NCBI RefSeq assembly: GCF_026559675.1
Contig: NZ_CP092891.1
Coordinates: 434,001 to 498,000 of the forward strand
Direction: 5' to 3'
From: Microbacterium oxydans
GTDB taxonomy: Bacteria > Actinomycetota > Actinomycetes > Actinomycetales > Microbacteriaceae
Length of the DNA stretch: 64,000 nt
Shown here: positions 16,574-25,211 of the stretch, in pieces
How positions within the stretch are numbered: the first letter of the stretch is position 1
Layout: the number at the start of each line of letters is the position of its first letter
Notes under the pieces: generated by a model
Seen by the model: only the letters and a program-made list of their open reading frames with translations
Told to the model about the DNA's origin: nothing
Database searches by the model: none
Translations under genes and position numbers: made by a program

Positions 16574-17002
16574 ATGGTTCCCGAGATCAACTACTGGGCG
16601 GTGCTGCTGGCGACCGCGTCGAGCATGATCGTCGGCTCGGTCTGGTACGCGCCCAAGGTGTTCGGCACGCGGTGGTCGAAGCTCGCGAACGTCGACATGG
16701 ACCGCCCGGCGGCGACGGCGATGTGGCCCATCATCACCACGGTCATCGTCAGCTTCATCACGGCCTGGGTCCTGGCCGGGGCCTCGTCGATCGCCTGGCA
16801 CTTCTACGGCGGATCATACTTCTGGGGCGCGATCGTCACGGCCGTCACGCTCTGGGCCGGATTCACGGCAGCGCGCTTCATCACGCACGACGCGTTCGAG
16901 GGGCGCTCCACCCGCCTGACCACGCTGAACATCGCGCACGAGCTGGTCACGGTGGTGGTCATGGCCCTGATCATCGGGGTGTGGCCGCCGGCCCTGGGCT
17001 AG
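16574..17002 (+). CDS. DUF1761 family membrane protein
   Basis: 142-aa small integral membrane protein with about four hydrophobic helices. N-terminal segment (INYWAVLLATASSMIVGSVWYAP) and the YAPKVFGTRW motif are those of the DUF1761 family; function unknown. The ATG at 16574 is chosen because GGAGG (16564-16568) is correctly spaced. An upstream GTG at 16562 would place the ribosome site inside the ORF. It is monocistronic as far as can be seen, divergent from the GH13 gene. Confidence 0.8.
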   Translation: MVPEINYWAVLLATASSMIVGSVWYAPKVFGTRWSKLANVDMDRPAATAMWPIITTVIVSFITAWVLAGASSIAWHFYGGSYFWGAIVTAVTLWAGFTAARFITHDAFEGRSTRLTTLNIAHELVTVVVMALIIGVWPPALG

Positions 17003-17018
17003 GTCGTCGTCGGACGCT

Positions 17019-17102
17019 GCATCGTCGTCGCCGAACGCAGCATCGTCCTCGCCGAACGGGGCATCGTCCTCGCCGAACGCGGCATCGTCCTCGCCGAACG
17101 GC
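17019..17102. repeat. four tandem 21-bp units
   Basis: Four head-to-tail units at 17019-17039, 17040-17060, 17061-17081 and 17082-17102 share the 19-base core GCATCGTCCTCGCCGAACG (first unit CGTCGTCG) with a variable last two bases. A degenerate fifth unit precedes it. It lies between the DUF1761 gene and the promoter region of the next gene (TAGACT at about 17113). No coding role is apparent. Confidence 0.9.
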
Positions 17103-17222
17103 AGGGCGATCCTAGACTTTCGCCGCTTCCCCGGGGTGTGCGCACGCGCCAGGCTTCTTCTGTGACCTCTTGGTCGCCCGCGGACCGCCTCGCCGGACCG
17201 CGGTTCCGTCCGAGGAGCCCTG

Positions 17223-18485
17223 ATGCCCGCTTCGTCGCGCCGACCCGTGCCGTGGATGGTGGCCGCTGCGCTCGTCGCCGCCGCCGTGCTCGCCGGTGCG
17301 GCTCCCGCCGCGCTGGGCGTCGGCGCCGCGGCGGATGATCCGGCCGAGGCGGACTCCCTCGACCCGACGCGGTCCGTCGCCCTGGCCTACGAGTTCCTGG
17401 ATGCGCGGGTCGACGAGTTCTGCGACGGCGCCGGGCACTGCCTTCCGCGCAGCTACGAGGGCGGGTTCTTCACGACCCCGAGCTGGGACTTCACGCCCTC
17501 CTTCGTCTATGACGACGCGCTGGTGGTCATCGCGTACACGGCCCGCGGTCTCCCGGACGACATCCGGCGCGCGCGGGCGATCGGCGACACGCTGCTCTTC
17601 GTGCAGGACAACGATCCGATCGGCGACGGCCGCACCCGCGCGTCCTACGAACCGCACGGCATCCGTCAGGGTCGGGTCGAGATCACCGGGCCGGGCACGT
17701 TCACGGGCAACCAGGCCTGGGTCGGGTTGGCCCTCGCGCGGCTCGCTCATGCGACCGGCGACTCCCGCTACCTCGACGGTGCGCTGCGCGTCGGGCAGTG
17801 GATCCAGGACAACACGGCCGACACCGTCCGGGCCCCGTACGGCTACACCGGCGGCCAGATCGAGGACGGCACCTCGCTGACCTGGAAGTCGACCGAGCAC
17901 AACAGCGACGTGTCCGGGTTCTTCACGCAGTTGGCACAGCTCACCGACGATCCGGTGTGGGCGGAGCGGGCGGCCGTCGCCGCTGGATTCGTCGCGGCGA
18001 TGCAGAGTGCCGACGGTCACGTGAACACGGGCACGGGCCTCGACGGGGCGACGATCAACACCCGCCCCATCCCGCTGGACGCGCAGACGTGGAGTTCCCT
18101 CGCCACCGGTGACCCGCGCTACGGGGCGGCCCTGGACTGGACCCTCGGGAACCTGATCGCGACCGATGGTCCCTACACGGGACCGTCGATCAGCGAGGTC
18201 GACGTGTCGAAGGCCTGGTTCGAGGGCAGCGGGCACCTGGCTCTCGCCCTCCGGCTGCGCGACGGGGCGGGGGATGCCGACCGGGCCGGGTCGCTGCTCA
18301 GCAGCATCCGTCTGGCGCAGCGCGATGCCGTGAACGGTGACGGCAAGGGCATCGTCGCGACCTCGAACGACGGCCTCGACTCCGGCTTCGGAGACCTCTA
18401 CTACGCGAGTCTGCACACCGGCGCCACGGCCTGGTACCTGCTCGCGGCGGCGGGGGACAACCCCTTCGACCTCCCGGCCGACTGA
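17223..18485 (+). CDS. secreted alpha/alpha-barrel (six-hairpin glycosidase-like) protein
   Basis: 420-aa exported protein. The N-terminus has Arg residues, a hydrophobic segment of about 20 residues (WMVAAALVAAAVLAGAAPAA) and a plausible signal-peptidase site near residue 38. The mature part has repeated helix pairs typical of (alpha/alpha)6 toroids: SFVYDDALVVIAYTARGL, GNQAWVGLALARLAHATGDSRYLDGA, TEHNSDVSGFFTQLAQLTDD and ASLHTGATAWYLLAA. Such folds occur in polysaccharide-active enzymes (GH8/GH9/GH88/GH76-like), but I cannot assign a family or catalytic residues. It stands alone on the plus strand and ends 9 nt before the convergent purQ stop. Confidence 0.75.
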   Translation: MPASSRRPVPWMVAAALVAAAVLAGAAPAALGVGAAADDPAEADSLDPTRSVALAYEFLDARVDEFCDGAGHCLPRSYEGGFFTTPSWDFTPSFVYDDALVVIAYTARGLPDDIRRARAIGDTLLFVQDNDPIGDGRTRASYEPHGIRQGRVEITGPGTFTGNQAWVGLALARLAHATGDSRYLDGALRVGQWIQDNTADTVRAPYGYTGGQIEDGTSLTWKSTEHNSDVSGFFTQLAQLTDDPVWAERAAVAAGFVAAMQSADGHVNTGTGLDGATINTRPIPLDAQTWSSLATGDPRYGAALDWTLGNLIATDGPYTGPSISEVDVSKAWFEGSGHLALALRLRDGAGDADRAGSLLSSIRLAQRDAVNGDGKGIVATSNDGLDSGFGDLYYASLHTGATAWYLLAAAGDNPFDLPAD

Positions 18486-18494
18486 CGCCGCGGG

Positions 18495-19202
18495 TTACGC
18501 GGCGACGCGGGCGACCGCGGCGATGGCGCTCGTGAAGAAGTCGAGTCCGTCGACACCGCTGCGCATGGCGGACGCGGTGTCGGGGCCGAAGCCCGGCTCG
18601 GTGGCGTGCTCGGGGTGCGGCATCAGGCCGACCACGTTGCCCGCCTCGTTCGTGAGACCCGCGATGTCGCGGAGGGAGCCGTTCGGGTTCACGCCCGCGT
18701 ACCGGAAGGCCACGAGGCCCTCGCCCTCGATGCGGTCGAGGGTCTGCTCGTCGGCGATGTAGCCGCCGTCGGCGTTCTTGAGCGGGATGACGATCTCCTG
18801 GCCGGTGCGGAAGGCGTTGGTCCAGGCGGTGTCGGAGTTCTCGACCGTGAGCTTCTGGTCGCGACGCACGAAGTGCTGGTGGTTGTTGCGGATCAGTCCG
18901 CCGGGGAGCAGGTGCGCCTCGACCAGCATCTGGAAGCCGTTGCAGATGCCGAGCACGGGCATGCCCTTGGCCGCAGCATCCTTGACCTCGTTCATGATCG
19001 GCGAGAGCGCGGCGATCGCGCCGGCGCGCAGGTAGTCGCCGTAGCTGAAGCCACCGGGGAGGACGAGTGCGTCGACGCCCTCGAGGTCGTGCGAGCCGTG
19101 CCACAGGGCGACGGGCTCGGCGCCGGCGATGCGGACGGCGCGCTGCGCGTCGCGGTCGTCGAGCGAGCCGGGGAAGGTGATGACGCCGATGCGAGCGGTC
19201 AC
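18495..19202 (-). CDS. purQ: phosphoribosylformylglycinamidine synthase subunit PurQ
   Basis: 235-aa glutamine amidotransferase subunit of FGAM synthase, step 4 of de novo purine synthesis. It supplies ammonia from glutamine to PurL. Class I triad elements are visible: the nucleophile Cys in [11 protein letters not shown], and the His and Glu in MPHPEHA. Start is the GTG at 19202, which overlaps the purS stop; longer upstream reading frames belong to other frames. PurL is not in the window. It forms an operon with purS. Confidence 0.96.
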   Translation of the reverse strand: MTARIGVITFPGSLDDRDAQRAVRIAGAEPVALWHGSHDLEGVDALVLPGGFSYGDYLRAGAIAALSPIMNEVKDAAAKGMPVLGICNGFQMLVEAHLLPGGLIRNNHQHFVRRDQKLTVENSDTAWTNAFRTGQEIVIPLKNADGGYIADEQTLDRIEGEGLVAFRYAGVNPNGSLRDIAGLTNEAGNVVGLMPHPEHATEPGFGPDTASAMRSGVDGLDFFTSAIAAVARVAA

Positions 19203-19447
19203 TCCGCGACCTCGATGCCGACGACATCCTCGATCACGGAGTTGGAGAGCACCTCGTCGGCGATGCGCTGGGCCTCGGCGAGAACCTCGTCGGTGACCTC
19301 GCCCTCGACGGTGAGCTCGAAGCGCTTGCCGATGCGGACGTCGGTGAAGCCCTCGACACCGAGACGGGCGAAGGCGCCGGAGACGGCCTTCCCCTGCGGG
19401 TCGAGCAGTTCGGGCTTGGGCATGACGTCGACGACGATGGTGGGCAT
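19199..19447 (-). CDS. purS: phosphoribosylformylglycinamidine synthase subunit PurS
   Basis: 82-aa small subunit that bridges PurQ and PurL in the three-component FGAM synthase of Gram-positive bacteria. Typical features are [19 protein letters not shown], the VRIGKRFEL strand and the [12 protein letters not shown]-terminal region. The ATG is preceded by TTGGAG; a -10-like TAGACT lies at 19484-19489 on the minus strand, so it probably opens the purSQ transcript. Confidence 0.95.
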   Translation of the reverse strand: MPTIVVDVMPKPELLDPQGKAVSGAFARLGVEGFTDVRIGKRFELTVEGEVTDEVLAEAQRIADEVLSNSVIEDVVGIEVAE

Positions 19448-19539
19448 GACGGCTCCAAGAGTCGCGGGCGGACGGGCGCCACCAGTCTACTGCCCCCGGC
19501 CCCGCGCTCCTCCCCGGCGTCCCGGTGCCGGCCCCGGCC

Positions 19540-19623
19540 GCCGAGTGCACGGCCTGCTGCCGAGCGCACGGCCGGTACGCGCGCGGATGCCGTGCACTCG
19601 TCGAGTACCCGTGCACTCGACGG
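19540..19623. repeat. GTGCACTCG-type intergenic repeats, locus 1
   Basis: Several related words in both orientations fall in the 212-nt gap between apt and purS: CCGAGTGCACGG near 19541, CCGTGCACTCGTCGAG near 19590 and CCCGTGCACTCGACGG near 19609. The same core recurs at 44400-44500 and 46396-46700, always between genes. I see no gene in this gap. Confidence 0.7.
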
Positions 19624-19659
19624 AGGTGAGGAAGGGAGGGGGAGAGGGGGTGAGGGGGG

Positions 19660-20193
19660 TCAGGCGGAGTGGAAGACGGTGTGGAGGTCGCCGACGGCCT
19701 CGCGGCCGCCCAGGCCGTCGATCTCGAAGAGCACCGAGATGCCGATGACGTGGCTGCCGAGGCGCTCGACGAGTTCCCGTCCGGCGGCGAGCGTCCCGCC
19801 GGTGGCGAGCACGTCGTCGATCAGCAGCACGCGGGAGCCGGCGGGCAGGTCGTCGTGCATCTCGATCGTGGCGGTGCCGTACTCCAGGGCGTAGTCGACG
19901 GATGCCGCGGGGCGCGGCAGCTTGCCGGCCTTGCGGATCGGGATGAGCCCCACTCCTGCGGCGATGGCGGCGGCGCTGGCGAGGATGAAACCGCGGGCCT
20001 CGATGCCGGCGATCACGTCGAACTGGCCGGCGAAGGGCTCGATGATGGCCTCGGTCGTCACCCGCAGTGCCTCGGCATCGGCGAGGAGCGGCGTGATGTC
20101 GCGGAAGATGATGCCCGGCGCCGGGTAGTCCGGCACGTTGCGGATCAGGGCTTCGGCGCGGACGAGGGCAGGGGAGAGCGTGGCTTCGGGCAC
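19660..20193 (-). CDS. apt: adenine phosphoribosyltransferase
   Basis: 177-aa purine salvage enzyme (adenine + PRPP to AMP). Family landmarks are [16 protein letters not shown] near the N-terminus, [10 protein letters not shown], and the PRPP-binding loop [17 protein letters not shown]. The reading frame is open further upstream, but homologs begin just before this region. The GTG at 20193 is preceded at 6 nt by TACCCT (20200-20205, minus strand), fitting the leaderless pattern of the window. It is next to purS/purQ, and divergent from the cellobiose operon. Confidence 0.94.
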   Translation of the reverse strand: MPEATLSPALVRAEALIRNVPDYPAPGIIFRDITPLLADAEALRVTTEAIIEPFAGQFDVIAGIEARGFILASAAAIAAGVGLIPIRKAGKLPRPAASVDYALEYGTATIEMHDDLPAGSRVLLIDDVLATGGTLAAGRELVERLGSHVIGISVLFEIDGLGGREAVGDLHTVFHSA

Positions 20194-20222
20194 TGCCCAA
20201 GGGTACCTCCCGCCAGCATGGC

Positions 20223-20280
20223 TTGACACCGTGGGAGCGCTCCCATAGAGTGACTGCTCAGTTCGTGGGAGCGCTCCCAC
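20223..20280 (+). promoter_or_regulatory. CebR-regulated promoter with two perfect operators
   Basis: TTGACA (20223-20228) and TAGAGT (20246-20251) are separated by 17 bp. The 14-bp palindrome TGGGAGCGCTCCCA fills the spacer exactly (20232-20245) and occurs again at 20266-20279 downstream of the start site, flanked there by G/C to give a 16-bp perfect palindrome. This is the operator described for the cellobiose repressor CebR of Streptomyces. Centre-to-centre distance is 34 bp. Confidence 0.93.
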
Positions 20281-20329
20281 GACGTCCCGACGCATCACAC
20301 ACCGCACGACCACCACAAAGGAGTGAACT

Positions 20330-21640
20330 GTGAACACACGTGCCCGCCACCGGATCCTCGTGACCGCCGCCCTGGCATCCGTCTCCGCCCTCGCCCTGGC
20401 CGGCTGCTCCGGCAGCACCGACGATTCCGCAGGAGGAAGCGCCGACGAGGACGTCACGCTGACCGTCACCACGTTCGGCACCTTCGGCTACGACGACCTC
20501 TACAAGGAGTACGAGAAGGCGCATCCGAACGTGAAGATCGAGGCGACCAACATCGACACGGGTGGCAACGCCCGCACCGATGCGTTCACCAAGATCGCCG
20601 CCGGATCCGGCCTCAGCGACGTCGTCGCGATCGAGGAGGGCTGGCTCGGGGCCATCATGGACGTCTCCGACACCTTCGTCGACCTCCGCGACTACGGCAT
20701 CGAAGACCGCAAGGACGACTGGGTCGACTGGAAGTACGGCCAGGCGACCGATGCCGAGGGCCGCGTGATCGGCTACGGCACCGACATCGGCCCGAGCGGC
20801 ATCTGCTACAACGGCGCCGCGTTCGAGGCCGCCGGACTCCCGAGCGACCGCGAGTCGGTGGCCGAGCTTCTCAACGGCGACTGGGAGAACTACTTCCAGG
20901 TCGGCGCCGACTACACCGCGAAGACCGGCAAGGCCTGGTACGACCACTCCGGCTTCGTCTGGAACGCCATGGTCAACCAGCTCGACGAGGGGTACTACAC
21001 CGCCGACGGGAAGCTGAATGTCGAGGACAACGCCGAGCTCAAGGAGCGCTTCGAGCTGCTGGGCGCAGCGACCGAGGGCGGCCAGTCCGCCGCCCAGACG
21101 GCCTGGGACTGGAACGGCGGCAAGTCGTTCGTCGACGGCACCTTCGCGACCTTCGTGTGCCCGGGCTGGATGCTCGGCGTCGTGCAGGGGCAGGTCGAGG
21201 CCGGCGGCGGCGACGCTTCCACCGGCTGGGACTTCGCCGACGTGTTCCCCGGCGGCGCGGCCAACTGGGGCGGCGCGTTCCTGTCGATCCCGGAGTCCTC
21301 GCAGCACAAGAAGGCGGCTGCTGAGCTCGCCGACTGGCTGACGCAGCCCGAGCAGCAGGTGAAGCAGTCCGCCGCGGCGGGCAACTTCCCGTCGACGATC
21401 AAGGCGCAGGAGACGCTCGCCGCCGACGCGACGCCGAACCCGTTCTTCAACGACGCCCCGACCGGTGCGATCCTCGCCGAGCGCGCCAAGGGCGTCGTGG
21501 CGCAGTTCAAGGGCGCCGACGACTCGGTCATCCAGGAGAACGTCTTCGGGCCGGCTCTCAGCAGCCTCGACCGCGGTGAGACCGACACGCAGGGCTCCTG
21601 GGATCAGGCGATCAAGCTCCTGAACGAGCTCGTCGACTGA
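20330..21640 (+). CDS. cebE: cellobiose/cello-oligosaccharide ABC transporter substrate-binding lipoprotein, CebE-like
   Basis: 436-aa family 1 extracytoplasmic sugar-binding lipoprotein. Signal peptide ends with lipobox LAGC (Cys26); the mature protein has the sugar-SBP pattern (LTVTTFGTFGY, VAIEEGWLGAIMDVSD, DIGPSGICYN, FLSIPESSQHKKAAAELADW). The GTG start has AAAGGAG 6 nt upstream. It is first in an operon with two permeases and a GH1 glucosidase behind two CebR operators, the gene order of the Streptomyces cebEFG-bglC locus. No ATPase gene is present; a shared MsiK/MalK-type ATPase elsewhere is expected. Confidence 0.92.
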   Translation: MNTRARHRILVTAALASVSALALAGCSGSTDDSAGGSADEDVTLTVTTFGTFGYDDLYKEYEKAHPNVKIEATNIDTGGNARTDAFTKIAAGSGLSDVVAIEEGWLGAIMDVSDTFVDLRDYGIEDRKDDWVDWKYGQATDAEGRVIGYGTDIGPSGICYNGAAFEAAGLPSDRESVAELLNGDWENYFQVGADYTAKTGKAWYDHSGFVWNAMVNQLDEGYYTADGKLNVEDNAELKERFELLGAATEGGQSAAQTAWDWNGGKSFVDGTFATFVCPGWMLGVVQGQVEAGGGDASTGWDFADVFPGGAANWGGAFLSIPESSQHKKAAAELADWLTQPEQQVKQSAAAGNFPSTIKAQETLAADATPNPFFNDAPTGAILAERAKGVVAQFKGADDSVIQENVFGPALSSLDRGETDTQGSWDQAIKLLNELVD

Positions 21641-21647
21641 CCCCCTG

Positions 21648-21736
21648 CGGGCGTCTCGTCCCGCTCGGCTCCACCGCGCTCGCCCGGCGACCGGTACTCA
21701 CACCGGTCGCCGGGCGGGCGCAGCGAGACGAAACGC
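21648..21736. repeat. REP-like inverted repeat after cebE
   Basis: The 14-bp inner arms CGCCCGGCGACCGG and CCGGTCGCCGGGCG pair perfectly around an 8-nt loop. The outer parts (GCGTCTCGTC on the left, GCAGCGAGACGAAACGC on the right) match the flanks of the element at 3941-4078. It is a diverged copy of the same family in the same operon position, between the binding-protein gene and the first permease gene. Confidence 0.85.
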
Positions 21737-21762
21737 GCACCTGCACTTCCAAAGGACACCCC

Positions 21763-22854
21763 ATGACACTCACCGCCCCGTCCGCGGAACGCCGCGAGAC
21801 GGCATCCGCGCAGAAGGATGCTCCTCCGAAGCGCTCCTGGCGCCACCGGGTCTCCCGGTTCGACCAGAACGCCTCGCCGTACTTCTACATCTCGCCGTTC
21901 TTCCTGCTGTTCGGGCTGGTCGGCCTGTTCCCGCTGCTCTACACCGTCTGGGTGGCGGTGCACGAGTGGGACCTGCTCAAGGGCGAGGGCGAGTTCGTCG
22001 GGGTCGGCAACTTCGTGGAGATCCTCGGCGACTCCATGTTCTGGAACTCGATCGGCAACACCCTGAGCATCTTCCTGCTCTCCGCGATCCCGCAGCTGGC
22101 CGTGGCCCTCGTGATCGCCTACCTCCTCGACCGCGGGCTGCGCGCACCCACCTTCTGGCGGATGAGCGTGCTGATCCCGTTCGTGGTCACCCCGGTCGCG
22201 GTCGCCATCATCTTCTCGAGCATCTTCAACGAGGCCGACGGCCTGGCCAACAACCTGCTCAACCTCATCGGCATCGCCGACCAGGAGTGGAAGCACAACA
22301 CCGCACTGTCGCACATCGCGATCGCCGTCATGGTGAACTTCCGCTGGACGGGCTACAACGCCCTTATCCTGCTGGCCGCGATGCAAGCCGTGCCACGCGA
22401 CCTCTACGAATCGGCCGCGCTCGACGGGGCCGGCGCCGCACGCCGCTTCTTCTCGATCACCATCCCCACGATCCGCCCGACGCTGATCTTCGTGATCATC
22501 ACCGCGACGATCGGCGGCCTGCAGATCTTCGCCGAGCCGCGCCTGTTCGACGTGTCGACCGCGGGCGGCATCGGCGGCAGCGACCGACAGTTCCAGACGA
22601 CGGTGCTGTTCCTCTGGGAGCTCGCCTTCTTCCGACGGAACCTCGGGGAAGCATCCGCCGTCGCCATCCTGCTCTTCCTGCTGATCGTCGGAATCGGCGT
22701 GATCAACTTCCTGATCTCCCGGCGCATCTCCACCGGAGACGCCCCCAAGAACCGCGCGGCCCGTCGCCGCGCGCGCACCGACGCCGCGGCCGCGACGAGC
22801 GCCGCCGCCGCCGGAACGACGATCGCCACCACGACCGAGGAGAACGCGCGATGA
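21763..22854 (+). CDS. cebF: cellobiose ABC transporter permease, CebF-like
   Basis: 363-aa MalF-type permease with about six membrane helices, starting with a cytoplasmic N-terminus and ASPYFYISPFFLLFGLVGLF. The EAA loop is ESAALDGAGAARRFFSITIP, which contacts the ATPase. The C-terminus is an Ala/Thr-rich hydrophilic tail. The ATG is preceded by AAAGGA. It overlaps cebG by 4 nt. Confidence 0.93.
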   Translation: MTLTAPSAERRETASAQKDAPPKRSWRHRVSRFDQNASPYFYISPFFLLFGLVGLFPLLYTVWVAVHEWDLLKGEGEFVGVGNFVEILGDSMFWNSIGNTLSIFLLSAIPQLAVALVIAYLLDRGLRAPTFWRMSVLIPFVVTPVAVAIIFSSIFNEADGLANNLLNLIGIADQEWKHNTALSHIAIAVMVNFRWTGYNALILLAAMQAVPRDLYESAALDGAGAARRFFSITIPTIRPTLIFVIITATIGGLQIFAEPRLFDVSTAGGIGGSDRQFQTTVLFLWELAFFRRNLGEASAVAILLFLLIVGIGVINFLISRRISTGDAPKNRAARRRARTDAAAATSAAAAGTTIATTTEENAR

Positions 22855-23741
22855 CCGCCACGCAGGCGCTGAGCGTCCCCGAGAAGATCCGTCGTCGCCG
22901 CGATGCAGCCGGCGGAACCGCCGGCATCGGCAGCCGCCCCGGCTTCCTCACCTACGGGCTGCTCGCCGCCTTCATCATCGGCAGCGTGTATCCGCTGTGG
23001 TGGTCGGTCGTGGTCGCCAGCGGCACGAACGCCACCCGCGGCGAGACGCTGCCGCTGATCCCCGGCGGCAACTTCCTCGCCAACGCGGCCAAGGTGTTCG
23101 ACGCGATCCCCTTCTGGCTCGCCCTCGGCAACTCGTTCCTGATCTCGGGCATCATCACCCTCTCGGTCGTCACGTTCTCGACGCTCGCGGGCTACGCGTT
23201 CGCGAAGCTCCGCTTCAAGGGCCGCGACGGGCTGATGATCTTCGTGATCGCGACCATGGCGATCCCGACGCAGCTGGGCATCATCCCGCTGTTCATGCTG
23301 ATGCGCGAGCTCGGCTGGACCGGTTCGATCGGGGCGGTCATCGTGCCGACGCTCGTCACCGCGTTCGGCGTCTTCTTCATGCGGCAGTATCTGGTGGACG
23401 TCATCCCGGACGAGCTGATCGAGGCCGCCCGCATGGACGGCGCCAATCAGTTCCGCACGTTCCTGACCGTCGGACTCCCCGCGGCGCGGCCGGCCATGGC
23501 GATCCTCGGACTCTTCACCTTCATGACGGCGTGGACCGACTACCTGTGGCCGCTGATCGTGCTCTCCCCGCAGAACCCGACCCTGCAGACGGCGCTCAGC
23601 CAGCTGCAGTCGGGGTACTACATCGACTACTCGATCGTGCTCGCCGGTGCGGTGCTCGCGACCCTTCCGCTGCTCGTGCTCTTCGTGGTCGCGGGTCGCC
23701 AGCTGGTCAGTGGCATCATGGCGGGCGCGGTGAAAGGATGA
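22851..23741 (+). CDS. cebG: cellobiose ABC transporter permease, CebG-like
   Basis: 296-aa MalG-type permease, partner of CebF. Membrane helices start near FLTYGLLAAFIIGSVYPLWW; the EAA loop is EAARMDGANQFRTFLTVGLP. The ATG at 22851 overlaps the upstream stop. The 3' end runs into the start region of the GH1 gene, showing coupling of uptake and hydrolysis. Confidence 0.93.
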   Translation: MTATQALSVPEKIRRRRDAAGGTAGIGSRPGFLTYGLLAAFIIGSVYPLWWSVVVASGTNATRGETLPLIPGGNFLANAAKVFDAIPFWLALGNSFLISGIITLSVVTFSTLAGYAFAKLRFKGRDGLMIFVIATMAIPTQLGIIPLFMLMRELGWTGSIGAVIVPTLVTAFGVFFMRQYLVDVIPDELIEAARMDGANQFRTFLTVGLPAARPAMAILGLFTFMTAWTDYLWPLIVLSPQNPTLQTALSQLQSGYYIDYSIVLAGAVLATLPLLVLFVVAGRQLVSGIMAGAVKG

Positions 23742-23746
23742 CCCCT

Positions 23747-25177
23747 ATGACCCGCTCCTTCGCCGAGAACTTCCTCTTCGGAGCCGCGACCGCGGCGTAC
23801 CAGATCGAGGGGGCGGCCTTCGAGGACGGGCGCACCGCATCCATCTGGGACGCGTTCGCCCGCGTGCCCGGCGCGGTGATCAACGGCGACAACGGCGACG
23901 TGGCGTGCGATCACTATCACCGTCACGCCGAGGACGTCGCGCTGATGACCGAGCTCGGGCTGCAGACGTACCGCTTCTCGACCTCGTGGTCGCGCGTGCG
24001 TCCCGACGGCGGAGCCGTGAACCCCGCCGGGGTCGACTTCTACGAGCGCCTGGTCGACGAGCTGCTCGCCGCCGACATCCTGCCCTGGCTGACGCTGTAC
24101 CACTGGGACATGCCGCAGGCGCTGCAGGAAGTCGGGGGCTGGACGAACCGCGACACGGTGGACCGCTTCCTGGAGTACGCGGGCACCATGCACGACGCCC
24201 TGGGCGACCGGGTGAACGTGTGGACCACGCTGAACGAGCCGTGGTGCTCGTCGTTCCTCTCCTACACGGCCGGGGAGCATGCGCCCGGTCACACCAGCAT
24301 CGCGGAGGGGCTGCTCGCCTCGCACCACCTGCTGCTCGCGCACGGGAAGACGGTGCAGGAGCTGCGCGGGCGTGACGCCTCGCTCAACCTCGGCATCACC
24401 CTGAACCACACCGTCGCCGACCCGGCCGACCCGCAGAACGCGGCCGACGTCGACGCCGCCCGTCGGGTGGACGGACAGTTCAACCGCTGGTTCCTCGACC
24501 CGATCTACCGCGGCAGCTACCCCGCCGACATCGTGGAGGACATCCGCGCGGTCGATGCGGACGCGGTGGCGCAGTTCGAGGCCGCGGTCCGCGACGGCGA
24601 TCTCGACACGATCGCGCAGCGCATCGACACGCAGGGCGTGAACTACTACCACGGCGACTTCGTCTCGGGCACGGCACCGGCCGAGCCCCCCGTCTCCGGC
24701 GGACCCGCGACTCAGCGTCAGGGTCGCAGCCCGTACCCGTCGAGCGACGGCATCCATTCGGTCGAGCGCGGTCTGCCCCGCACCGCGCAGAACTGGGAGG
24801 TGCAGCCCGAGGGTCTCACCCGGGTGCTGCAGCGGGTCTGGACCGAGTACGCCGAGCCGGCGGGCACCGTCCTCTCCATGACCGAGAACGGTGCCGCGTA
24901 TGACGACGTGGTGGTGGTCGAAGACGGCGAGACCCGCGTGCACGACGCCGACCGCACCGAGTTCCTCCGACGGCACCTGGGTGCGGTGCTCGACGCCGCG
25001 GAGTCGGGGGTGGACGTCCGCGGCTACTTCTACTGGTCGATGTTCGACAACTACGAGTGGGCCTGGGGCTACGACAAGCGCTTCGGCATCGTCCGCGTCG
25101 ACTACGACACCCAGGAGCGCACGCTGAAGGACTCGGGTCGGGAGTACGCCCGCATCATCGCCGCCCGCGAGCTCTGA
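23747..25177 (+). CDS. bglC: GH1 family beta-glucosidase, BglC-like
   Basis: 476-aa cytoplasmic family 1 glycosidase. N-terminus FLFGAATAAYQIEGA is the family signature. The acid/base Glu is in TLNEPW, the nucleophile Glu in MTENGAAYDD, and the C-terminal aglycone/glucose-binding region YFYWSMFDNYEWAWGY is complete. An overlapping ATG at 23738 would also be in frame, but 23747 has AAAGGA at proper spacing. It is the last gene of the ceb operon and splits the cellobiose imported by CebEFG. Confidence 0.94.
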   Translation: MTRSFAENFLFGAATAAYQIEGAAFEDGRTASIWDAFARVPGAVINGDNGDVACDHYHRHAEDVALMTELGLQTYRFSTSWSRVRPDGGAVNPAGVDFYERLVDELLAADILPWLTLYHWDMPQALQEVGGWTNRDTVDRFLEYAGTMHDALGDRVNVWTTLNEPWCSSFLSYTAGEHAPGHTSIAEGLLASHHLLLAHGKTVQELRGRDASLNLGITLNHTVADPADPQNAADVDAARRVDGQFNRWFLDPIYRGSYPADIVEDIRAVDADAVAQFEAAVRDGDLDTIAQRIDTQGVNYYHGDFVSGTAPAEPPVSGGPATQRQGRSPYPSSDGIHSVERGLPRTAQNWEVQPEGLTRVLQRVWTEYAEPAGTVLSMTENGAAYDDVVVVEDGETRVHDADRTEFLRRHLGAVLDAAESGVDVRGYFYWSMFDNYEWAWGYDKRFGIVRVDYDTQERTLKDSGREYARIIAAREL

Positions 25178-25211
25178 TCGGGCACTCGCAGGTCGGGGTT
25201 AGTCTGGCCGG

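Noticed and set aside
16574..17115. 235-codon overlapping frame extending through the 21-bp repeats
   Set aside because: Repetitive RRT/HRP composition and conflict with the DUF1761 gene indicate a shadow frame.
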